DNA from: Drosophila miranda
Taxonomy: Eukaryota > Arthropoda > Insecta > Diptera > Drosophilidae
NCBI RefSeq assembly: GCF_003369915.1
Contig: NW_022881603.1
Coordinates: forward strand, 43,074,624 to 43,138,623
Reading direction: 5' to 3'
Length of the DNA stretch: 64,000 nt
The notes beneath the pieces are model-generated. The model did not search any database. It saw only the letters and a program-made list of their open reading frames with translations, and was not told the DNA's origin. Position numbers and translations under genes: made by a program. Positions within the stretch are counted from its first letter, which is position 1. Every line of letters starts with the position of its first letter. Positions 45,819 through 55,160 of this stretch are shown here, piece after piece.

Positions 45819-46125
45819 TGAAATTTTAGAATAGTTTTTCTAAATAACGATACCGAAACAACTTGGGTGACTGCAATTTTGTATTTTAATACGACGAAAG
45901 AAAAGGAGTGCGTGCGTTCGATTTCATGGATTTTTCTCGACTTTTTTCATATATTAAAACAATTTCTTCTGTGCCTACCTTACCTACGGTGGCAAAGCGG
46001 GGCGAATTCGCCAAGAGCGAGAGAGCGAGCTTTTATTGCGCTCCCGCTTTGCCCTAGCCTAACTTACACTAGACTTCATGAAATACTATCCTAATAACAA
46101 TTATTATTATCCAAATGGCGCTACA
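45819..46125 (-). repeat. P4 5' LTR
   Basis: 307 bp, near-identical partner of 32283..32589. Followed on the minus strand by the primer-like site. Confidence 0.92.
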
Positions 46126-46130
46126 ATTGG

Positions 46131-47759
46131 TTTTGACTTCGTTTTGTATGCCAGTTTCTGAAAGAGTAACGTAAAACTTTGAGTTGTTCAACTTTACCAA
46201 GAATTGATCGTTGTCACGTAGCCATGAAGGACCAGTCCACCACAGCCGAAAGTCGATGAGATCGGCAGCCATGAGGCCTCTGGACGCACACTCAGCTGGG
46301 TTTGTTTTGGAGTCCACATGACGCCAAGCATGGCATGGAATGGAATCCAGAATTTCCGAGGTTCGATTCCCAACAAACGTCTTCAGCTGGGCTGGTGCAT
46401 ATGATAACCACAATAATACAATTGTAGAGTCGCACCATGCAAATACAGTTGTATCTTTGTGTCGTAATCCAGCCTTAATTGATCGTATGAGTTGGCTCAG
46501 AAGAAGTGCTCCGCAAAGCTCCAGGCGTGGCAAGGATTGCTGCTTGAGTGGAGCCACCCTTGTCTTTGCAGCCACTAAAGATACGGACACAGAGCCGTCG
46601 TCGTGTATTACTCTGCTGTAAACTACAGCCGCGTATGCCTTGATATTAGCATCGGAGAATCCGTGCAACTCGATGTTGTCTGCGTAGTTGACAACCAAAC
46701 GTGGTAGTTGAAACTGCTGCAATGTGTCGAGGTCAGCGCGCCACTTCAGCCAATTGTCCGCCAGTTTTGTTGGAAGTGGATCATCCCAATCCAGATTGAG
46801 TAACCATAGTCGCTGAAAAAGAATCTTGAGCTGAACCACGACGGGTGCCAGGAGACCAAGTGAGTCGAATATCCGTGAAACATCGGACAAGACATCGGAC
46901 TGCGTTCACGCAGTTAGGATTTGCAGATAGACCCACATTGTATGTTAGCTACAATTCCTTTCCAGCATGCCAGTAGAGTCCCAGAACCTTTACTGGTGAC
47001 CATTGAGGTGGTTGTGTGTATTGGATACCCATTTCCCGAGCTCTAGCTTGGCGCAGGACATTAGTTGTATAAGTTCGTTCCGGTTCCGCAGTAGCTCATC
47101 CTCACTGTTTGATCCAGTAAGAACATCGTCAACGTAGAAATCTTCCAGTAGGATTTTTGCAGCATTCGGAAATTCATGATGATGATCCGAAGCCAGTTGT
47201 TGCAACACCCGAACCGCTAGGAATGGCGCACATGAAGTTCCGTAGGTGACGGTACATAGTTGAAAGTGCTTGATTGGATCGGTTGGATCTTCCCTCCAAA
47301 CGATTCTCTGAAAATCTCGATGCTTATTGCAGACCCATATTTGGCGGAACATTTTCACAATATCCGCTGAGAATACGAATTTGTACATTCTGAAGCGCAG
47401 GCACACAGCAAACAGATCGCGTTGAATGCTCGGCCCTGTAAAGAGAGTGTCGTTCAAAGTCTTACCATTCGCGTCGCGGAATGACCCGTCGAAAACTACT
47501 CGGAGTTTTCGACCCAACACAGGGTGGTGTGGCATGTAGAAATGTTTCCCAGAGGTGATTTCTTCCGTTGGCAGTTGTCGCATGTGTCCCAAAGTCTGAT
47601 ATTCTCGCATGAAATGTATGTATTGTATTCGTAGCTGCTCATTCTGTTGCAAGCGACGTTCAACCATTTTGAAACGCTGTAGAGCTCCTTGTGGAGTATC
47701 TCCAAATTCCGGGTGTGTGGTGTGGAATGGAAGCTCCACGATCTACTTCCCATTTGCAT
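46131..47759 (-). pseudogene. P3 pol: reverse transcriptase and RNase H, frameshifted
   Basis: RT in 47739..46990 with LGHMRQL, RVVFDGSFRDANG, FVFSADIVKMFRQ, TVTYGTSCAPFLA and the palm box FYVDD. A break near 46,900-46,990 carries stops. RNase H follows in 46890..46131 with LHGFSDANIKAYAAVVYSR and CDSTIVLLWL. The frame reaches the P4 insertion site at NEVKTN and continues past P4. Confidence 0.8.
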
Positions 47760-49903
47760 GTGTGTGTGGTGAGAAAGTGTTTCTTGACCTGTTCATCTTC
47801 GGGTTCAAGTTTGGTCGTGCAGTCGACGTTCTCCAGCTCCCAAAACTTCTGGAGCGAAGCATCTATATCCAATGTTGTTGTTAGTGAAATTTCGTTGCTT
47901 GCTTGGGGTGTCATGAGTGCCGTAATAACCCATCCAAAAATTGATGAAATGGCGACAAGATTGCCCTTGCTGTCATACATCTTCCTTCCTGTAAATGTAG
48001 ACCATACGTGTTCGCTACCCAATAGTATGTCAATTGGTGCGTTTGTGCAGAAGTGTGTGTCAGCCAATTGAAGATCACTAAACACATCGAGTGCCGATGC
48101 ATCAATGTTTTGCCTTCCCATTGATGAAGTGATTCTGCCAAGTACATGGGCGTTTACAGTCAAATAATCCTCAGAAATTCGGGACTTGATGTGAAGTGTG
48201 CTGAATCCCCTTGTGGTGTCGGCTTTTACTGAAGATATTCCCGAAACAAGGATGCGTGATTGTGAACGTGCCAATCCAAGAGCGTGAATGCAACGTTCCG
48301 ATATATACGAGAGTTCTGAGCCAGTATCCAATAAGAGGCGACATGTTATGTAGTCCCCATTTGCGTTTTTAACATAAACCATGGCCGTGGGTAATGTGCT
48401 TCTGTTCAATCCTTTTGCTTGAGTAGATTGTGCAGTGCCTTGCGCACATACAATCGATGGTGTGCCCTCTGCTTGGGCCATGTGACTTGAAGTCACCGAA
48501 GTGTTATAATGCGCGTTTGAATTGCTCTGATTATCCCCTTTTGTTTGCGCAAAGGTCCCGATAATACCCGATGTAGTATCTGGTAAATGGAGTAGTGAAT
48601 GGTGATGACCTTTGCATTGTTTACATGTGTGTTTTGATTTACACTTGTTGCTCAAATGACCAGGCTTCAAACAGTTATAGCATAGATTTTTATCTTTTAC
48701 AAAAGAGCGCCTTTGCAAACCTGTCATTTCCAAAAATTGTGGACAGCCATACAGAATGTGTCGTGTCGAATGGCATTTGGTGCAGTTGCTGCCTTCAACT
48801 GCCACCATCGAGTGTGTGATTCTTTTTGATTTGTCCCCGTGAGTTACTGTTTTCCCTTCAGACGCAGGCTCCCCTTTGCTTAGTTCCAATTCCTCGCAAC
48901 GAGCATCCAAGAACTTGAAGAAGTCGTCGAGAGTGGGTGAGTCTTTATTCAAACTGCGTTCAATCCACCTGCGCCTCGTGTCGGCATCAAGTTTTTTTCA
49001 GTGCTAGATATATAATCCAACAGTCGCGTCCCGTTTGATTTACGGCGTCCAGACCACGTACAATTTCGTTTGCACCGTCGGACACTTTACGCAAAATCGC
49101 CGCATCAATTTTAGTAGTTGTGGGCAACCTCATAAATTGTTCCAAAAACAAGTTTACGATATGCCTCGGCCGATTGTACCTTTCCTTGAGACGCTCCCAT
49201 GCAGTGTCCGTGATCGCCAAATGTCGTACCAAGTTGGCAGCCTCATCGATGAGTAGTGTTTTCAAATGATGAAACTTCTGTGTGCTCGTCAAATGCTGCT
49301 TGCTATGAATTGTACTTTCATAGATATCCTGAAATGCTGGCCACTCTGTGTAGCTGCCAGCGAACCGTTTGATTTGAATTTTTGGCAATTCGCTCTGTAT
49401 TGGTGTGACCGCACCAACTGCAGAATTCGAATTTACCGCGCCTCTAAACTCGACGCTCTCGCTCTCTCCAGCAGCACGCATAGACATTCGTCGTGTTCTG
49501 GTTTGCAGCTAACTGTTCAAATAGCTGTTGTTGCTGTTGTAGCAGGCTGAGTACTGCGTCGTTGTTTAGATGAAGCTCTCTGCTGCCATCCCCTTTGATC
49601 GTTGCAGTTGTAGTTGGTTGTACTAACCCCTTTTTCTCCAAAATCATTGCATGTGCCAATAGATACTTTTCCTCGTAGAGTGCATTGTCTTCCTCTGGAT
49701 CCCCATACCCATCCACGTGTTCGAGAAGGGCTATGGAATCTCCAAGTTGTGAGAACTCTTTCCAAGCCGATTGGAGCAGTTCCATTCGTGAGGTGACCTG
49801 CGCCGTTGTAGTTGGTTCCTCCCGTTCAGCCCAAGCCAATGCGCGTGTGATAATGGCCTTGAGTCTGCCACTGGCTTTTACCAATGCCTTTAATTGTTCC
49901 ATT
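47760..49903 (-). pseudogene. P3 gag and protease, frameshifted
   Basis: Starts at ATG 49903. Gag core: QIKRFAGSYTEWPAFQDIY, KFHHLKTLLIDEAANLV. Frame changes near 49,450-49,490 and at a T run near 48,985. The next frame (48952..47660) has knuckles CTKCHSTRHILYGC and CYNCLKPGHLSNKC, then the aspartic protease LLLDTGSELSYIS and ILLGSEHVW. Another shift near 47,745 separates it from RT. Confidence 0.8.
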
Positions 49904-50147
49904 GTAAACAATTTTCAATGAACACCAAAGCACACAAAACTGTTCAAGAATCCGTCTCGAAGGACCAAAGAATGTTCGCGAATAATATGCTCGACGGATT
50001 TGATTTTAGTGGACTGTATTTATTTTGTTCTTGTCCAGTTCGATTTCTATTTGGTACTGAGAAAATGCCGTCGCAGCGGCGGTAAGAATATGTGTGTATA
50101 CAAATTTTCGTCTCTTCCATTCTCATCTTGTTCTCCTTTGCCGATGG

Positions 50148-50599
50148 TTCTTCGCTTAGCGATGGAATTGTTATACGTTCCTCAACAGGAAAAAAACGAA
50201 GAAATAGACATCATTCAGGATGGTGCCATATTAGTTTCAAGCAAAAATATCGTAGACAATACTACTTTGTTAGGTTCGTATCTCCTTATATTCAACAACA
50301 CAATTTTAATAAATAATATAACCCACATAAATGATAAGGGTAAAATTCTAAGATATATATCGCATCATAGATATACCGATTTTGAATTAGTTGATTATAT
50401 ACAATCGAATGATAAGCAATTTTCTTTTGATAATGTTAATATTTTAAATCCCCTTATAACATTAGGTAATACGGCCTTACTATTAACAACATTATTTTTA
50501 ATCATTTTGATATCGATAATGTTATTTTACTTCGGCTATAAACTAACCAAATTTGTTCTTATTAAATCAATAAGAATACCGTCAGAAGAAATAGTGTAA
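50148..50599 (+). pseudogene. G1 env, C-terminal part
   Basis: Continuation of the envelope frame after P3. A membrane-proximal ectodomain with NNT and NIT glycosylation motifs, one long hydrophobic segment (LLLTTLFLIILISIMLFYFG, ~residues 115-135 of this piece) and a short basic cytoplasmic tail, ending at the TAA at 50597. This is the anchor arrangement of errantivirus Env. The exact start after P3 is uncertain. Confidence 0.7.
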
Positions 50600-50672
50600 A
50601 GCAGCATTCAAATACTGTCAGAAGCAATTAGAGCTCTATCAGAACTTCAAAATGTATCGGGACGAAACATTT

Positions 50673-50684
50673 AAGAATGGGGGG
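50673..50684 (+). promoter_or_regulatory. G1 polypurine tract
   Basis: AAGAATGGGGGG immediately before the 3' LTR, the plus-strand primer site of LTR elements. Confidence 0.8.
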
Positions 50685-51215
50685 AGTTAACGTACCCAAT
50701 TCTATTGAGCTCTTATACGAGATGTAAACAATCTTTGGCTTTCCAAAACGAAAACAATTTCAATCTTGGGCCTCCGCCTAATTGATTTCTAAGATGTACA
50801 ATCTCAATGGCTCCCGCCACAATCCCAATCTTTGACACTCGCCTAAATGGAAAACCAATGTTTGCCCACACCCGACTTCTCATAAACAATCTCACACCCG
50901 GCTTTCTGCAGATCCTGCACTTTAGGCATTTTACAGTTCTCTCTTTGGATGACGAAATCCAATACTCGGGATGGCGAAATCAATTGAAATGTTTATAGAA
51001 AAACTATTCCCGAAAGGGATCGACGATGCAAAGATCAAAAAGTTCAAGTCAGTCTTGATCCAGAAGCGACACCGAAAAGTCGAGCTAAAAACCAAGATCG
51101 CGCAAACCCTTTGTCCGGTATCCTTTGTGACCCTCAACTTAAATCTATATCTGTAAACTTATAAGTTAAATAAAAACTTTTTAAAAACGCAATCCGCTAC
51201 CGCAGTTATTTAATT
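50685..51215 (+). repeat. G1 3' LTR
   Basis: 531 bp, AGTTAACGTACCC...GCAGTTATTTAATT. Followed by TACACAGC, the continuation of the interrupted host unit. Confidence 0.9.
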
Positions 51216-52346
51216 TACACAGCTCCAGAGTGCAGTGGGGGACCCCTTTCTTGGGGCACGATGTGGTTTTTGTTATGAATAATTCGTCCCCTGCCACTTT
51301 TTGTGGGCGCCCACACGTCTGTGGCAAGAATTTTGTTGTGTAACTGCGTCACAGACAGGCTAACTCGAAAACTGTGAATTTCTTTGTCTTTAGGCCTTTT
51401 CTCATTAATCGGAATGGTCTCCGACGTTCACTGTTTCGTCATAATGGCACCTGTGAGTTTCATTCCTACTATTTTATTTAATTTCATCCATTTAATTTAG
51501 TTCGCACCTGGTCCAAAGGCCACTGCTGTCACACTTTGCAAGAGGGAGTGGAATTATCGATATCGGAATACTATAAACGTTCACCCTGCTGCTGTCACAC
51601 ATCTTTCAACTTGTATTGATCGTCTTTTGTATTGATAAGCTGTCACACCTTGTTGTGCTAGCACACCGTGTAAAATTAATCTAGAAATCCCCCTTATAGT
51701 GATTGATCTGCCTTATAATCCAGATCGTTTGAGATACATTTTATTTAAAATTTCGGAAAATAAAATCTAGTTATTCACAAAAATATTAAAATTATATATA
51801 TCGTATATCGATATCGATAGCTACTAGTTTTTCTTGTGCAACAAAAAAACAATTTGTTTTTTAATTGTTAAGTATAGCAATTTAAAATGCCGGTGGATTG
51901 GTTTGGTTATGCATATGCTGCGACAGTTGCGGCGGGCGGCATCATGGGCTATGCAAAGGCAGGTGAGTGTTTTCGTCGGAAGAGCGCAGTTCTGCCACAA
52001 CATTCGTTTTAATGGGCCATGTAATCCAACCTGCTTATCTCTTTGTCATTTCACCAGCATCGATTCCTTCGCTTGGAGCTGGCCTTGCATTTGGAGCTCT
52101 ACTCGGCTATGGAGCCCATCTAAATTCCCAGGATCAACCACGCCCCATGCTCCAGTTGGGCACGTCCCTGTTCTTGGCTGGGCTAATGGGTGCCCGCTGG
52201 AATCGTTCTGGAAAACTAATGCCTGCCGGCGTTGTCTGTATGATCTCCGTGGTTGCTCTAGTGCGAAACCTGGTGTCGTACAACCGCTACTTGCCGCTGT
52301 CTACAAGCTCTAAGGGAGCTTAAAGCGATCTAAGCTGGTTTTCCAG
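51216..52346 (+). repeat. Segmental duplication, copy B, right part
   Basis: Resumes copy A similarity at CAGCNCCAGAGTGCAGTGG and runs through the promoter and TMEM14 copy B, parting from copy A after TTTCCAG. The minus-strand ORF of copy A has TGA as its fifth codon here. DRE pair at 51806..51819. Confidence 0.85.
51887..52323 (+). CDS. TMEM14 family membrane protein, copy B
   Basis: Exons 51887..51962 and 52058..52323, GT/AG intron of 95 bases, 113 residues. Identical to copy A except for Ser in place of Pro near the C-terminus (LPLSTSSKGA). The promoter motifs are kept. Its upstream neighbourhood changed when the gypsy element landed ~670 bases before its ATG, yet the ORF is clean. Confidence 0.88.
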
Positions 52347-52484
52347 CAGCTCGACTTGCCGGAGATTTTCAAATAATTTTTCCATTATATGTACTCATCT
52401 TGCGTTATTTGATTAAAATTTTTTATTTTGGTGCTTGGACCTATGATACTTAAACATGGGGAGTTGTGTCATTTTCGAAAATAG

Positions 52485-53600
52485 CGATAAGATACAAGTA
52501 CATGTTGACAGACCGGACGAAGAGGAGACCTGGAAGACCAGGACTATTTCAGAGACAGAGGAACAAAGAAGTACGAGGTAACTGGTGGTGTCCCCCAAGG
52601 ATCAGTCCTGGGGCCGCTGCTATGGAGCTACCAGACGACACATGCATGATAGGGTTTGACGAAGACGTTGCCCTGTTGTCGGTCGCAAAAAACCTGAAGG
52701 ATGCGTAAGGAATGGACAATCAAAGAGTGGGTAAACTCCTTCGGGCTCCAACTGATCGACCACAAAACTGAAGTAGTCCTGCTGAGCAGCCGAAAAAGAA
52801 CGGAAATAGTGGTAATAAATGTAGGAGCATGCAGGGTAGAATGCCTGAGAGCCATCTGGGACCTGGGAGTGATGCTGGATACACGCCTATGCTTCCGTGA
52901 GCACCTAAATCGAATGACCATAAGAGTGGCGAAGCTGAAAGGGCACTAAACCGGATAATGCTCAATACAAGGGGCCGAAACAAGGGGATGGCTCCTACTG
53001 CATAATGCCGGTCATTGCCGGGTCATTACCAATCGACCTGTTAGCACGCGAAGCTGCCGAAGTCTACACCGAGCAAAGGAAAGCTACTCAGTCGGCACCA
53101 AATAGAGATTTTATCCGACGTCGGGAGCGGCACAAGAAAATGGCCGAGTGGCAGCGGAGATGGAACGAGTCCACGCAGGGTAGATGGACATAATCTCTCA
53201 TCCCAATCGTAGAACAGTGGTGCACGAGAAGGCATGGATATGTGAATATCTATTTGACCCAACTTCTAAGCGGCCATGGTTTAAAGCGGCTTTTAAGCGT
53301 ACCTTCACCGATTTGGGCACGAAAGCGACAGAGATTGTCCTGCCTGAAGAGATGGATCTCCAGAGCATGCGGAGCACATACTCTTCACTTATTCCAGGTT
53401 CAGAGTCGAGAGAGAAAGGATGAAGGAAAGCTGTGGTCGAAGGCTGACTGAAGAAACGTTGGTGGGGATACACGAAAATGGGACGCGCTGTGCAACTATG
53501 CGTAAACTACGCGAGGATGCGCGAGCCAGAAGACGGCTACCAGGAGGGTTATATAGTGCCCTGCGACGCAATGCCTCACGGTCGTTCGGCAGGAGCTACT
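52485..53600 (+). mobile_element. Decayed R1-like LINE fragment
   Basis: 3' half of a non-LTR RT in several frames: an ITGGVPQGSVLGPLLW-like stretch near 52580, IGFDEDVALLSVAK (degenerate FADD box), LGVMLDTRLCFREHL, IAGSLPIDLLAREAAEVY, KKMAEWQRRWNESTQGRW. The order matches the R1-clade ORF of the intact LINE at 55.3-57.8 kb, but it is a different, much older family with many frameshifts and stops. Confidence 0.7.
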
Positions 53601-55160
53601 GGCAACAAACCTTCTTATCTTATCTTCCCTATAACTACTGTCTACATATTGCATATTATTTCAAAACTAAAATTTTTCGAATCAAACGACTATTTTTTCA
53701 ATTAAAAAAAAAAGATCCAGTCCGGAGGAATAATGGCATCACCCTTACTATGCACTATTGGTTGACTTGACCTTGACCCCAGAAAACATTTCCAATGGAA
53801 CCTGATTCTGTACGCATTGAAATATTTTAGAGAGCTATTCTTACTATTTTCATATCCCCACTTTAATCAAAGATGTGCAAGTATTTTCATGTACAGATTT
53901 ATTTATTTTATGTACATACATATATGTATGTACATATATTTGGGCTTACATTTTTGTTTCGTTTTGTGTGGGTGTGTGGTTGGTAAATGTACAGTTTCAT
54001 TTATTAGCTACAACTAAAACTTATTTTATATATATAGTTTTTTGTATCAAACATTATACTACGTAACTATAAAGTAATGATTGTTTAAGAATGTACGTCT
54101 CTAACAATTTTAATACAACAATGAAATGGAATTTTAAGTTTTCTTGTAGGCAAAGTGCGGCAAGGTATCAACGGACAATTCTCCACCTTTTTAAGCAATT
54201 TTCAAACAAAAAACGATAAATATATTTTAGTAAAGAGTACAAATTATATGTTTATCACATTGGAAAGTGGGATTATAATTATTTTTGTTCGTCTTGTTTG
54301 ATGATTTGCTCAAAGAATAATTTAAGTAGTCTGCCAAAGTTGTGCGAATGAAATGTTTACAGAATAATGTGTACTATTTTACAAGAATTCGCAATAAATT
54401 AAATTATACCGAATCATTACATAATATATGCATGTACTGAGCAAAAATTCATACGCATTCAAATAATAATAATAATAAATTCTAGCTAAAACACATTTTA
54501 ACTGCAAAAACTTGTTCCAATTTCGATGGCAGTGACTGTTACTAACCAATTCCAATTGCTGCCTGTACAGCCGTCATTTCGCTAGAATGGAAGCAGCTTC
54601 CAGTTAACCACTATTTTGGAGAGGGGAGGGAAGCGGGAAATAAAAAAATGGAAAACGTAATTAGTGAAAATATATCTAATGCGGCTATATCACTTTTGTC
54701 GGGCGTGCAGAATCAATGAACATTTTCTAGATTTGTTTTATATTGTAATATGTATGTAAGTATGTATGTATATTTGTTGCAGACGCCGCCATTTTGAAGT
54801 GTGGGTGTTGTATGTGCGTGTGTATTATTTATATTTCAGTTTTATATTTCCAATTCCATGCGCTTCCATTTGCCAAATTACTTTTTGTTGCACTCTCGCC
54901 CTCTGCAGTTTGATTTTTAGTATGCAAAAATGCATTTGGTTTTGATTATTCTCTGATTCCATGCCATTTGTAGTTGATCAACTACTCATACTTAATTGCT
55001 ACAATTCTATATATTTCCAATATTTCGATATTCCTTTCAATATGTATGTTCGAGTATGCATGTGTAGTGGTGGTGTGAGAAGAAGAGCGTGTATGTTTGT
55101 GGGTTTCTATGCTGGTATGTGTGCGCATGTTTAAATGCCAATTTGTTCCTTTTTGGATTT
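53601..55160. other. AT-rich interval, no gene
   Basis: Low-complexity, with TATG/TGTA microsatellites (e.g. ~53,920 and ~54,750). It may be 3' flank or UTR of the ADAMTS-type gene on the minus strand. No thrombospondin-repeat exons were found here. Confidence 0.4.

Larger units (their letters stand above)
32283..46125 (-). mobile_element. BEL/Pao element P4, young LTRs, carrying a LINE and three Helitrons
   Basis: LTRs 32283..32589 and 45819..46125, each 307 bp (TGAAATTTTAG...GGCGCTACA), differ at two positions. A perfect 5-bp duplication ATTGG lies at 32278..32282 and 46126..46130, inside the P3 pol frame. On the minus strand a primer-like site TGGCGCCCCCGGGTGGACTT follows the 5' LTR. Inside are gag-pol remains, LINE L1 and Helitrons H4, H5 and H6. 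Confidence 0.88.
30951..50147 (-). mobile_element. BEL/Pao element P3, interrupted by P4; ends truncated
   Basis: Opposite-strand BEL/Pao element in G1 env. Its own segments are 30951..32282 and 46126..~50147, about 5.3 kb. The left end starts abruptly in the integrase C-terminus, so the 3' LTR is missing. The right end has ~240 bases upstream of gag that may hold the end of a 5' LTR, but no pair could be found. Right boundary accurate to perhaps 30 bases. Confidence 0.78.
12746..51215 (+). mobile_element. Gypsy/errantivirus-type LTR retrotransposon (G1), carrying all the nested insertions
   Basis: Bounded by LTRs 12746..13241 and 50685..51215. It interrupts copy B of the duplicated unit, whose uninterrupted form is seen in copy A. 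The flanking four bases read TGCA on the left and TACA on the right, an imperfect version of the gypsy 4-bp duplication. Native segments are about 12746-13467, 14603-15573, 16621-16822, 20571-21973, 28092-30950 and 50148-51215, about 7.2 kb in all, with gag, pol and env in the usual order. Gag lacks an ATG, pol has a frameshift and a stop, and several frames are split by insertions, so it is dead. Confidence 0.85.

Noticed and set aside
30136..50599. Idea that env is a domesticated single host gene with a large intron
   Set aside because: The gap is filled by opposite-strand BEL coding sequence, no splice sites fit, and both parts are adjacent to G1 pol and LTR in the normal errantivirus order.
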